From NCBI GenBank assembly GCA_050258235.1, contig JBLMYK010000210.1, positions 1-32,702 on the forward strand: 32,702 nt of DNA, read 5' to 3'. The notes beneath the pieces are model-generated. The model was not told the DNA's origin. It searched no databases and saw only the letters and a list, made by a program, of their open reading frames with translations. The first letter of the stretch is position 1; each line of letters opens with the position of its first letter. The stretch comes from JAKOQB01 sp050258235 (GTDB lineage Bacteria; Pseudomonadota; Gammaproteobacteria; Burkholderiales; Burkholderiaceae_F). Positions 15,161 to 23,346 of the stretch are shown in pieces. The position numbers and the translations under genes are program-made.

Positions 15161-17554
15161 CTACCGCCCCCGGCGGCGCGACTTGCCGGCCCGCAAGCCG
15201 CCGACCCCGCTCTTGCCGGTGCGAGCGCGCTCGCGCTTGTCGATATCGCGCAACCGCCGCGCCGCATGCCGCGCCTGGCGTTCCTCGACGCTTTCGCCCT
15301 TGCGCGGGGTCGCCGCCGGCTTCGACGGATGCGCCAGCGACTGCAGCGACTTGCGATCCGTGCCGCGCACCAGGCGAAAATCGATCCGGCGCGCCTCCAG
15401 ATCGACGCGCGCGACCTGAACCGTGACGCGGTCGGCAAGGCGGAACCGCAGCCCGGTCCGCTCGCCGCGAAGCTCGTGCAGTGCGTCGTTGAAGCTGAAG
15501 TATTCGGACCCGAGCTCGGACACGTGCACCAGACCCTCGACGAACAGGTCGTCCAGCTGCACGAAGATGCCGAACGGCACCACCGCATTGATGGTTCCCG
15601 AAAAGGTCTCGCCGACACGCTCGCGCATGTAGTAGCTCTTCAACCAGGCCTCGACGTCGCGCGATGCGTCGTCGGCCCGCCGCTCGTTGGCCGAGCACAG
15701 CAGTCCGAGCTTTTCCCAGTGCGTCAGCGCTTCGGCTGTCCGCCCCTTGCCCTCGCGCCGTGCACGCAGCGCGTCGTCGTCCGCCGCAGCACCGAACAGC
15801 TGCGGCACGAACACCGTGTGGCCGAGTATCGCCTTGATCCCACGATGCGTGAGTAGATCCGGGTAGCGGCGGATCGGCGAAGTGAAATGCGCGTAGCGCC
15901 GGAATGCCAGCCCGAAGTGACCGGCGTTGTGGGGACTGTAGATCGCCTGCTGCATCGAGCGCAGCAGCACGGTCTGCAGCAGCTGCACATCTGGTCGCGT
16001 GCCAATCTTGCGGATCAGCGTCGCGTAGTCCGACGGCTGGGGATCGTCGCCCCCCTCAAGGTGCAGTCCGAGCGATTTCAGCAATGCCCGCACGTTGGCC
16101 AGGCGGTCGGGCGTCGGTCCTTCGTGCACGCGGAACAGCGCCGGATGCTCGTGGCGCGCGACGAAGTCGGCGGCGCAGACGTTCGCCGCCAGCATGCACT
16201 CCTCGATCAGCTTGTGCGCATCATTCCGTGTGCGCGGCAGGATGCGCTCGATGCGACCGTTCGCGTCGCAGACGATGTAGGTTTCGATCGTCTCCAGGTC
16301 GATCGCACCGCGCGCTGCGCGCGCCTTTGCAAGCACGCGGTAAAGGTCGTACAGGTCGGCGAGCTGCGCGGCCAGCGGCGCCAACCGTTGCGCCGCCGGA
16401 CTGTTGGGCACCGACAGTGCCTCCCACACCTCGGTGTATGTCAGACGCGCGTGCGAGTGCATCACGGCCGGATAGAACTGGTAGGCGCTGATCTCCCCTT
16501 TGCCGGTGATCACCATGTCCGCCACCAGCACGAGGCGGTCGACGCGCGGATTCAGCGAGCACAACCCGTTGGAGAGCTTCTCCGGAAGCATCGGGATCAC
16601 GCGGCGCGGGAAGTAGACCGACGTCGAGCGGTTCTGCGCCTCGGCATCAAGCGCGCCGCCGGCCCGCACGTAGTGGCTGACATCGGCGATCGCAACGACG
16701 AGCCGCCACTTGTTGCGCCGCGCCCCCATCGGTTCGCAGTAGACCGCATCGTCGAAGTCGCGAGCGTCCTCGCCGTCGATGGTGACGAGCGGGATGTCGC
16801 GCAGGTCAACGCGGCCGGCAAGATCATCGTCCTGGACACGGTTGGGAAGCGCCTCGGCCTCCGCGAGGACAGCGGGCGGAAACTCGTGCGGAACGGCGAA
16901 CTTGCGCACCGCGATCTCGATCTCCATGCCCGGATCGTCGATTGCGCCAAGCACTTCGATCACGCGGCCGACCGGCTGCACGTGGCGTTGCGGCTGCTGC
17001 ACGATCTCGACCACGACCACTTGCCCGTGCTGTGCCGACAGGGTCGCCCCCGACGGGACGAGGATGTCGTGCTGGATACGCTGGTCTTCCGGCACCACGA
17101 TGGTGACGCCGCGCTCATTGAGCAGCCGGCCGACGAGCCGATTCGTCCGGTGTTCGATGACCTCGACGATTTCGCCTTCGGTCCGACCACGACGATCCTG
17201 TCCGCTGACGCGCGCGAGAACGCGGTCGCCGTGCAGCACCTTGCTCATCTCGTGCTCGGGCAGCACCAGATTCGGTCCGCCGTCGTCGCGAATCAGGAAG
17301 CCGAAGCCCTCGCGGTGCCCCAGCACCTGCCCCGAAATCAGGTGTGCGCGCGCGGACAGCAGCAGCAGTCCGGCGCGATTGCGGACGATGCGTCCCGAGC
17401 GCTCCAGCTCCGCCAGTTCGTCTTCAAACTGAGCCAGCTGCGGATCGCTGACCTTCAGCCGCTGCGCGAGTTCTTCCGGCGTCAGCGGCGCGCGCGCGTG
17501 GCTCAGAGCCGCGACGATGGTGTCGCGATCGACCGGGTGTTGCGTGACTGTCAA
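15161..17554 (-). CDS. rnr: Ribonuclease R, 3'-5' exoribonuclease
   Basis: This 797-residue processive exonuclease degrades structured RNA and takes part in tmRNA quality control. The order is an N-terminal winged-helix region (about 8-66), cold-shock domains (about 75-215), the RNB catalytic domain with TIDGEDARDFDDAV (258-271) supplying the metal-binding aspartates, an S1 domain near GTINAVVPFGIFVQLDDL, and a basic tail ending RAGKSRRRGR. The start is TTG 17554: an in-frame stop lies about nine codons upstream and no ATG or GTG falls between, so TTG is the best choice despite a weak Shine-Dalgarno. It is divergent from tRNA-Leu, and a possible promoter (TTGTAA, 17 bases, TCAAAT) overlaps the tRNA promoter. 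Confidence 0.95.
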   Translation of the reverse strand: MTVTQHPVDRDTIVAALSHARAPLTPEELAQRLKVSDPQLAQFEDELAELERSGRIVRNRAGLLLLSARAHLISGQVLGHREGFGFLIRDDGGPNLVLPEHEMSKVLHGDRVLARVSGQDRRGRTEGEIVEVIEHRTNRLVGRLLNERGVTIVVPEDQRIQHDILVPSGATLSAQHGQVVVVEIVQQPQRHVQPVGRVIEVLGAIDDPGMEIEIAVRKFAVPHEFPPAVLAEAEALPNRVQDDDLAGRVDLRDIPLVTIDGEDARDFDDAVYCEPMGARRNKWRLVVAIADVSHYVRAGGALDAEAQNRSTSVYFPRRVIPMLPEKLSNGLCSLNPRVDRLVLVADMVITGKGEISAYQFYPAVMHSHARLTYTEVWEALSVPNSPAAQRLAPLAAQLADLYDLYRVLAKARAARGAIDLETIETYIVCDANGRIERILPRTRNDAHKLIEECMLAANVCAADFVARHEHPALFRVHEGPTPDRLANVRALLKSLGLHLEGGDDPQPSDYATLIRKIGTRPDVQLLQTVLLRSMQQAIYSPHNAGHFGLAFRRYAHFTSPIRRYPDLLTHRGIKAILGHTVFVPQLFGAAADDDALRARREGKGRTAEALTHWEKLGLLCSANERRADDASRDVEAWLKSYYMRERVGETFSGTINAVVPFGIFVQLDDLFVEGLVHVSELGSEYFSFNDALHELRGERTGLRFRLADRVTVQVARVDLEARRIDFRLVRGTDRKSLQSLAHPSKPAATPRKGESVEERQARHAARRLRDIDKRERARTGKSGVGGLRAGKSRRRGR

Positions 17555-17614
17555 TCTCTGACTTTCAGGTTGTTTTGATCACGACGGACCGCGAACGTCG
17601 TCAGTGCCCGCAAT

Positions 17615-17642
17615 TTGACATGCGGGGGACGCCCCTTACAAT
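17615..17642 (+). promoter_or_regulatory. Promoter of tRNA-Leu
   Basis: A perfect -35 TTGACA (17615-17620), a 16-base spacer and TACAAT (17637-17642) lie just upstream of the tRNA. A GC-rich discriminator (TCGCGCC) follows the -10, as in stringently controlled stable RNA promoters. The spacer holds a small GGGG-ACG-CCCC dyad. Transcription would start about 10 bases before the mature 5' end. Confidence 0.8.
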
Positions 17643-17658
17643 TCGCGCCTCGCACCGT

Positions 17659-17743
<85 letters not shown>

Positions 17744-17747
17744 CGAT

Positions 17748-17776
17748 AAAGGCCGGCAGCAGCCGGCCTTTTGTTT
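17748..17776 (+). terminator. Intrinsic terminator after tRNA-Leu
   Basis: A perfect 10-bp stem (AAAGGCCGGC and GCCGGCCTTT, loop AGCA) starts 5 bases after the tRNA CCA end and runs into TTTTGTTT. The reverse strand also gives a stem followed by a short T-rich tract, so it may also terminate the convergent purA-phosphoribosyltransferase transcript. The rest of the gap to 17891 shows nothing else except an inverted copy of the tRNA T-arm (17814-17825). Confidence 0.92.
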
Positions 17777-17813
17777 CGGTGGCCGGGAAGCGCAGTACCT
17801 GCGTGCTGCGCGC

Positions 17814-17825
17814 GAGGACTCGAAC
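17814..17825. repeat. 12-bp inverted copy of the tRNA-Leu T-arm
   Basis: GAGGACTCGAAC at 17814-17825 is the exact reverse complement of GTTCGAGTCCTC at 17720-17731 in the T-arm of tRNA-Leu, 82 bases away. It lies in the noncoding gap between the tRNA terminator and the phosphoribosyltransferase stop. T-arm sequences are common integration targets, but no integrase or second direct copy is seen. Chance cannot be excluded in GC-rich DNA. Confidence 0.5.
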
Positions 17826-17891
17826 GGCGCCGCATGCAAAGCCGCGCCAAGGGTCAGCGCGCGTGTGACCTCGTCCGCTGGTGGTTGTCAT

Positions 17892-18404
17892 TCACGCACT
17901 TCGCAGTCGCGCCGCCAGCTGGTTGGGACGCAGCGCGTCGTACTCCTCGAACGGCTGGTGTATCCACGGGCTGGTCGGCAAGAACTCTACGCAATAATCG
18001 GGCTTGAACGCCGACACCGCCTTGTGCCAAAGCACGGCGGTGCGCACATCCGTGACCGCGGCATACCGCCGGCGAAGGTGCTCGGTCACCCGCTGCAGAG
18101 TGACACCGGAGTCGACGAGATCGTCGATCAGCAGCACCTTGCCTTCCAGTCGGCCGCTGGTCATCGTGATGTATTCGGCGATGTCGAGTCGTCCCTGCTG
18201 GGTTCCGGCAGCCGCGCGATACGAGCTCGTAGCGAGGATTGCCAGTGGGCGATCGAAGATCCGCGACAGAACGTCGCCGACGCGCAATCCACCCCGGGCC
18301 AGACAGAGGATCGCGTCGAACTTGTAGCCGGACTCGTAAATCTGCAGTGCCAGACGCTCGATCAGGCGGTGGTACTCGTCCCAGCCGACATGCAGGTGAT
18401 CCAT
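17892..18404 (-). CDS. Phosphoribosyltransferase, hypoxanthine/xanthine type (purine salvage)
   Basis: This 170-residue type I PRTase has the PRPP-binding motif VLLIDDLVDSGVT (90-102). An N-terminal part, ILCLARGGLRVGDVLSR, forms the family pyrophosphate loop. The C-terminal WIHQPFEEYDA resembles bacterial hypoxanthine/xanthine-guanine PRTases rather than orotate or adenine PRTases; the exact base is not certain. The start at ATG 18404 is the family start, 19 bases after the purA stop; upstream codons only shadow the gap and purA. The position after purA links salvage of hypoxanthine to AMP synthesis from IMP. Confidence 0.88.
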   Translation of the reverse strand: MDHLHVGWDEYHRLIERLALQIYESGYKFDAILCLARGGLRVGDVLSRIFDRPLAILATSSYRAAAGTQQGRLDIAEYITMTSGRLEGKVLLIDDLVDSGVTLQRVTEHLRRRYAAVTDVRTAVLWHKAVSAFKPDYCVEFLPTSPWIHQPFEEYDALRPNQLAARLRSA

Positions 18405-18423
18405 CGAGGCCGGCGCGCCGCAC

Positions 18424-19719
18424 TCAGTTGTTGAACGGCTGCCGCAGCACGATCGTCTGTTCGCGATCGGCACCGGTGGAGATCAGGTCGATGGCCACGC
18501 CGGTGACTTCGCTCAGTCGCTCGAGATAACGCTGCGCGTTGGAGGGCAGCCCGGCCCAGTCGCGCACGCCATGCGTCGTCTGCGACCAGCCGGGAAATTC
18601 CTCATACACCGGCTCGCAGCGCGACACCTCGTCGGCACCATACGGCAGGATGTCGGTGACCGATCCGTCGGAGCGATATCCGGTGCAGAGCCGCACGGTC
18701 GGCAGTCCGTCGAGCACGTCGAGCTTGGTGATGCACAACCCGGTCAAGCCGTTGATCTGCACCGCGCGCCGCAGCGCGGCGGCGTCAAACCACCCGCAGC
18801 GGCGCGGCCGCCCGGTGACCGATCCGAACTCGTTGCCCTTCGTCCGCAGCTGCTCGCCCGTCGCATCCAGAAGTTCTGTCGGAAACGGACCGGAACCGAC
18901 CCGCGTCGCGTAGGCCTTCGTGATGCCGAGCACATAGTGCAGCTTTTGCGGCGCGACGCCCGCACCCGCGGCCGCGGCACCCGCGACCGTGTTGCTGGAA
19001 GTGACGAAAGGATAGGTGCCATGATCGACGTCGAGCAGCGTGCCCTGCGCGCCCTCGAACAGGAGCCGGTGCCCATCGTTCATCGCCTTGTTGAGTCGAT
19101 ACGACACGTCGGTCAGCATTGGCTTCAGCCGTTCGCCCAGCTGCAGGGTCCGGTCAATCACGCCGTCCGCGTCCACGGCTTCGGCGCCGAGGTAGCGGGT
19201 CAGCACGAAGTTGTGATAGTCGAGCGCCTCGCGCACCCGCTCCGCGAAACGGGCCGCATCGAAGAGATCCTGCGCGCGCACCGCGCGCCGCCCCACCTTG
19301 TCTTCGTATGCGGGACCGATGCCGCGTCCCGTGGTGCCGATCTTGCCGGCGCCCTTCCGTTCCTCGCGCGCCTTGTCGAGGGCAATGTGGTAGTCGAGGA
19401 TCAACGGGCAGTTGCCGCTGATCGCCAGTCGCGGCACGCAGGCGACCCCGGCGGCAGACAGTTCGTCGATCTCCGCCAGCAGCGCCTGCGGCGACAGCAC
19501 GACGCCGTTGCCGATGTAGCAGGCCACGTCCGGCCGCAGGATCCCCGACGGGATCAGTCGCAGGATTGTCTTGCGGCCCTGGATGACCAGCGTGTGCCCG
19601 GCATTGTGGCCGCCCTGGAAGCGGACGACCCCCTGCGACTGCTCAGTCAGCCAGTCAACGATCTTTCCCTTGCCTTCGTCGCCCCATTGGGTGCCGACGA
19701 TGACCACATTTTTCGCCAT
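18424..19719 (-). CDS. purA: Adenylosuccinate synthetase
   Basis: This 431-residue enzyme uses GTP to join IMP and aspartate, the first committed step to AMP. The P-loop-like WGDEGKGK (12-19) includes catalytic D14, and GGHNAGHT (36-43) includes catalytic H42. TTGRGIGPAYEDK and the later GSVTGRPRRCGWFDA are also family motifs. Length equals the E. coli enzyme within one residue. It follows hisZ by 21 bases, the standard betaproteobacterial hflKC-hisZ-purA arrangement. Confidence 0.98.
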   Translation of the reverse strand: MAKNVVIVGTQWGDEGKGKIVDWLTEQSQGVVRFQGGHNAGHTLVIQGRKTILRLIPSGILRPDVACYIGNGVVLSPQALLAEIDELSAAGVACVPRLAISGNCPLILDYHIALDKAREERKGAGKIGTTGRGIGPAYEDKVGRRAVRAQDLFDAARFAERVREALDYHNFVLTRYLGAEAVDADGVIDRTLQLGERLKPMLTDVSYRLNKAMNDGHRLLFEGAQGTLLDVDHGTYPFVTSSNTVAGAAAAGAGVAPQKLHYVLGITKAYATRVGSGPFPTELLDATGEQLRTKGNEFGSVTGRPRRCGWFDAAALRRAVQINGLTGLCITKLDVLDGLPTVRLCTGYRSDGSVTDILPYGADEVSRCEPVYEEFPGWSQTTHGVRDWAGLPSNAQRYLERLSEVTGVAIDLISTGADREQTIVLRQPFNN

Positions 19720-19740
19720 GACGGATTCCGTGTGTATTCC

Positions 19741-20889
19741 TCAAGTGCCGCGCGGCACGACCTGCCACGTCCCGACCACCTGCCGGATCTCGTGGTCGAA
19801 ACGATGGCTTGCCGGTACATCGCCGTCGGCGAGCTGCTGCACGACAGTCTGCCCGGCATCGCGCAGCGAAGTGATGAAAGCTGCCAGCGATGCGTCCGTG
19901 ATCGGCGGTGCGAGTATCGCGCGGCTTGTCCCGTTCGTTTCGCTCCGCGTCAAGTCGCGCAGAAAAATCGAGAATCCCGTGGCCGGCCGGGCGCGTCCGA
20001 AGGCTCGCCCGATGTCGTCGTACCGGCCTCCGCGCGCCAGCGGACCGGGCAGGCCCGGCAGGTAGGCGGCGAATGTCACGCCGGTGTGATACCGATAGCC
20101 ATGCAGGTCGGCCAGATCAACGCAGAGTCCGTCGACGCCCGCCTGGCCTGCCAGCTCCTCCAACTCATCCAGCGCTGTGGAGATTTCCGGCAACGCCGGC
20201 AGATCGCGCCGCGCCTGTCCAAGCACTTCGACGCTGCCATGCAGTCGCAGCAGCGCCCGCAGTCCGCGCTGCGCGGCGGCAGACAGACCCTCGCTCGCCG
20301 TATCGAGCGCGGCACCGTCCTTGCTGCTGAGTGCGACCACGATGTCGTCGGTTCGTGCGGCCGCCACCGCGTCCCCAGCCAGCAGCGCGCGCAGAACTCC
20401 GGTGTGACCGAGATCAAACCGGGCGCCAGATACGCCGATCGCCGCCAAGGCCTGGGCGGCCAGTCGCAGAACCTCGGTGTCGGCGGACAATCCCGCGTGC
20501 CCGTAAAGCTCTGCCCCCACCTGGAACGGCTCGCGCGGGGCCAGCGGATGGAGTGGACGAGCGTGCAGGACGTGCGACGCGTAACAGAGCCGGACCACAC
20601 CGGACCGATTCAGGATGTGAGCGTCGATCCGCGCGACCTGCGGCGTCGTATCGGCGCGCAGGCCCATCATGCGGCCCGACATCTGGTCGATCAGCTTGAA
20701 CGTGCGCAGATCGAGATCGGCACCCGCGCCGGTCAGCAGCGAGTCCACATATTCGATCAGCGGCGGGATCACCAGTTCGTAGCCCCAGTGCGCGAACAGG
20801 TCCAGGAGCGTGCGCCGCATCTGCTCAAGACGGCGCGCCTCCTGCGGCAGCACATCGGAGATCCCCTCGGGAAGAAGCCAGCGCGCCAT
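19741..20889 (-). CDS. hisZ: HisZ, ATP phosphoribosyltransferase regulatory subunit
   Basis: This 382-residue paralogue of histidyl-tRNA synthetase lacks the anticodon-binding domain. In species with short HisG it forms a hetero-octamer that makes HisG active and histidine-sensitive. The start MARWLLPEGISDVLPQEARR is typical, and the class II core is recognisable (RTFKLIDQMSGRMMGLRADTT, ARGGRYDDIG). The HisRS catalytic motif 2 (VFRxERPQ) is replaced by VLHARPLHP. ATG 20889 gives the expected length; upstream codons belong to the gap and DUF2065. hisG is not in the window. A true hisS lies about 7 kb upstream. Confidence 0.94.
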   Translation of the reverse strand: MARWLLPEGISDVLPQEARRLEQMRRTLLDLFAHWGYELVIPPLIEYVDSLLTGAGADLDLRTFKLIDQMSGRMMGLRADTTPQVARIDAHILNRSGVVRLCYASHVLHARPLHPLAPREPFQVGAELYGHAGLSADTEVLRLAAQALAAIGVSGARFDLGHTGVLRALLAGDAVAAARTDDIVVALSSKDGAALDTASEGLSAAAQRGLRALLRLHGSVEVLGQARRDLPALPEISTALDELEELAGQAGVDGLCVDLADLHGYRYHTGVTFAAYLPGLPGPLARGGRYDDIGRAFGRARPATGFSIFLRDLTRSETNGTSRAILAPPITDASLAAFITSLRDAGQTVVQQLADGDVPASHRFDHEIRQVVGTWQVVPRGT

Positions 20890-20939
20890 CAGCGTCCCGC
20901 TGCACAGCGCTCGCGCCGCATAGTCGTGCGTTGCATGGC

Positions 20940-21125
20940 TCAGCTCATCAACCAGTAGAGGCAGAGCCCAACGACGATCGAAACAAGGCCGAAGAACCGG
21001 ATCTGCCCGTCTTTCAGTTCCATCACACGCCGAAAGGTGTCGCGCCATATCGCCGGCGCGAGCAGCGGCAGAAGCCCTTCGATCACCAGCATCAGCGCCA
21101 GCGCGAGGCCGAAGGTCGTCAGCAT
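20940..21125 (-). CDS. DUF2065 small membrane protein (YjeT-like)
   Basis: This 61-residue protein has two predicted membrane helices (about 3-25 and 43-60) around a charged loop (WRDTFRRVMELKDGQIR). It matches the DUF2065 family that follows hflC in many proteobacteria. Function is unknown; the fixed place beside hflKC suggests a role at the HflKC-FtsH membrane complex. Its ATG shares one base with the hflC TGA, so it is translationally coupled. hisZ starts 50 bases later. Confidence 0.93.
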   Translation of the reverse strand: MLTTFGLALALMLVIEGLLPLLAPAIWRDTFRRVMELKDGQIRFFGLVSIVVGLCLYWLMS

Positions 21126-22009
21126 CAGCGTGTGGGGCGGCCCGCGTCCGGATTCTTCAGGTACTTGAAGAACTCCGACGACGGATCGATCACCATCACA
21201 TCGGTGCGATTGCGGAAGGTAGAGCGATAGGCCTCGAGGCTGCGGTAGAAGGCGAAGAATTCGGGATTCTGTCCGAATGCCTGTGCGTAGATCGCGCTGG
21301 CCTTCGCATCGCCCTCCCCCTTGATGCGCTGCGCATCTCGGTACGCCTCGGCCAGCAGCACCTCGCGCTGGCGATCCGCGTCGGCGCGCACCTTCTCGCT
21401 CTCCGCCGCGCCGATCGAGCGTTGCTCGTTGGCCACGCGCTTGCGCTCGGCTTCCATGCGGCGGAACACCGACTCGCTGATCTCCGGCACGAAATCCACG
21501 CGCTTCAGCCGCACGTCGACAATCTCGACTCCGACGTCCTTGACCCGATCCTGCACCGCCACGCGGATCTCATCCATTGCCTTGTCGCGCTCGACCGAAG
21601 TCACGTCATTGACGGTGCGCTTGTTGATCGCCTGGTTCATCGCATCCCGTACCAGGGTCGAGATGCGCTCCTGGGCGGCGCGCTCGCTGCCGCCGAAGCT
21701 GACCCAGTAGCGGCGCGGGTCGGCGATGCGCCACTTGACGAACGAATCGACCAGCAGGTTCTTCTTCTCCGACGTTTGCACCCGGTCCGTCTGCGGCGTG
21801 TCGATCGTCAGGATGCGCTTGTCCAGATAGACCACGTTCTGGAACGGCGGCGGCAGCTTGAAATGCAGGCCGGGGTCGGAAATCACGTCCTTGATCTGCC
21901 CGAACGCGAACAGGATCGCGAACTGGCGTTGATCGACGATGAACATGCACGAGCGCAGCAGAACCGCCGCGACGACAATTCCGACCAGGGTGCCGATGAT
22001 CCGGTTCAT
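21125..22009 (-). CDS. hflC: HflC, SPFH-domain partner of HflK
   Basis: This 294-residue membrane-anchored SPFH protein has an N-terminal transmembrane segment (about 3-24), then YVVDQRQ-like FIVDQRQFAILFAFG, the band-7 domain, and a long Glu/Arg/Ala-rich coiled coil (about 185-245, MEAERKRVANEQRS onward). With HflK it forms the cage around the FtsH protease and restrains degradation of membrane proteins. It starts 7 bases after the hflK stop, with a GGGCGAAG ribosome site, and its stop overlaps DUF2065 by one base. Confidence 0.97.
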   Translation of the reverse strand: MNRIIGTLVGIVVAAVLLRSCMFIVDQRQFAILFAFGQIKDVISDPGLHFKLPPPFQNVVYLDKRILTIDTPQTDRVQTSEKKNLLVDSFVKWRIADPRRYWVSFGGSERAAQERISTLVRDAMNQAINKRTVNDVTSVERDKAMDEIRVAVQDRVKDVGVEIVDVRLKRVDFVPEISESVFRRMEAERKRVANEQRSIGAAESEKVRADADRQREVLLAEAYRDAQRIKGEGDAKASAIYAQAFGQNPEFFAFYRSLEAYRSTFRNRTDVMVIDPSSEFFKYLKNPDAGRPTR

Positions 22010-22016
22010 CTTCGCC

Positions 22017-23288
22017 CTACCGCGTTTCGCGCTCGCGCGCGCGCTGACTGTCGCGGCTGCGCGCCTCGTTGGCGGCCGGCGGCGCCGGCTCGGGCGCGGC
22101 CGGCGTGACGACCCGCGGCCCCGTCGCCGACTCGCTCGCCGCCTGCTGCAGCAGGCGGTCGAGCGGCAGGCTCAGGAACTGGTTGCTGCCCTTCGAGTCG
22201 ACCATCACCTTCGTCACGTTGCTGAACACCTGCTGCATGGTTTCCAGATACATGCGCTCGCGCGTCACAGCGGGCGCCTTGTTGTACTCGACCAATACTT
22301 GACGGAAGCGCGCCGCGTCGCCCTGCGCCGTGTCCGTGACCCGGGTCCGATAGCCCTCGGCCTCCTGCGCCAGCCGCGCCGCCATGCCGCGCGCCTTGGG
22401 CACGACGTCGTTTGCATACGCCTGCCCCTCGTTGATCTGCCGCTCGCGGTCCTGCGAAGCCTTGACCGCGTCGTCGAACGCGGCCTGCACCTGTTCCGGC
22501 GGCTGCGCATTCTGTATCGCGACCGCCGACACCAGGATTCCGGTGCCATAGCGGTCCAGCATCTCCTGCATTCGCGCGCGCACCTGATCGGCGATTTCCT
22601 GGCGCGACTCGTACAGCACGCTGTCCATCTTCTTGCGGCCGACTACCTCGCGCATCGCCGATTCGGCCGTCTGCATCACCGCTTCGGTCGGATTGCGGCT
22701 GCTGTACAGGTAGTCGCGCGCCCCGGTCGGGCCTTCTTTGATCCGGTACTGGACGGTGAAGTGAATATCGACGATGTTCTCATCATCAGTCAGCATCAGC
22801 GACTCTTTCAGCCGGTCCGCACGACCGCGGCCGCCGATCTCGACCGTCTGCAACTTGAGCACATCGACAATCTCGTGTGATTGGATCGGCCACGGCGCAT
22901 TCCAGCGGAAACCGGCGGTCGTGCTCTCCGTGTAACGGCCGAACGTGGTGACCACGGCGACCTGGCCCTCCTGCACGATGTAGAAGCCGCTGCCCATCCA
23001 GACGACGAACAACGCAGCAACGATCGCCAGCGCGCCGATGCCCGCGCCCTTGGCGTCCGGCCGGAACCCGCCGCCACGGCCGCCGTCACCGCCGTTGCCG
23101 CCGTTGCCGCGGCCGCCGCGCTTGCCAAACAGGCTATTCAGCCGACGATTGAAGTCGCGCCAGAGTTCGTCCAGGTCCGGCGGCCCCTCGGACCCGCCCG
23201 GCTTGCTAGGTCGCCGCGGATCCTCGTTGCTGCCCTTGTTGTTTTCGGTGCCGCCGCCGCGGCCCCACTGCGGGTCGTTGAGCGACAT
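22017..23288 (-). CDS. hflK: HflK, SPFH-domain partner of HflC
   Basis: This 423-residue protein has a polar Gly-rich cytoplasmic N-terminus (MSLNDPQWGRGGG; glycine runs at 57-75), one transmembrane helix (about 82-104), the SPFH domain beginning YIVQEGQVAVVTTFGRY, and a coiled coil with AEGYRTRVTDTAQGDAARF. The C-terminus is Pro/Ala-rich and charged. It forms the alternating HflKC assembly that encloses FtsH. I start at ATG 23288 because MSLNDPQWG is the conserved family start; an in-frame ATG at 23312 would add eight residues. The hflX stop is 58 bases upstream of the chosen start. Confidence 0.96.
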   Translation of the reverse strand: MSLNDPQWGRGGGTENNKGSNEDPRRPSKPGGSEGPPDLDELWRDFNRRLNSLFGKRGGRGNGGNGGDGGRGGGFRPDAKGAGIGALAIVAALFVVWMGSGFYIVQEGQVAVVTTFGRYTESTTAGFRWNAPWPIQSHEIVDVLKLQTVEIGGRGRADRLKESLMLTDDENIVDIHFTVQYRIKEGPTGARDYLYSSRNPTEAVMQTAESAMREVVGRKKMDSVLYESRQEIADQVRARMQEMLDRYGTGILVSAVAIQNAQPPEQVQAAFDDAVKASQDRERQINEGQAYANDVVPKARGMAARLAQEAEGYRTRVTDTAQGDAARFRQVLVEYNKAPAVTRERMYLETMQQVFSNVTKVMVDSKGSNQFLSLPLDRLLQQAASESATGPRVVTPAAPEPAPPAANEARSRDSQRARERETR

Positions 23289-23346
23289 CGCAATGCCCGG
23301 TACCTGGAACATGAAAGTTTCTTCTACTCCGACCAAGCGCCACCAA

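Noticed and set aside
15887..17578. Open frame of over 560 codons opposite rnr
   Set aside because: It mirrors the intact RNase R frame and shows biased Arg/Val/Asp/His content with no recognisable domain.
18571..20958. Open frame of nearly 800 codons opposite purA and hisZ
   Set aside because: It spans two well-supported genes and their gap on the other strand; the composition is that of a shadow frame, not a new large protein.
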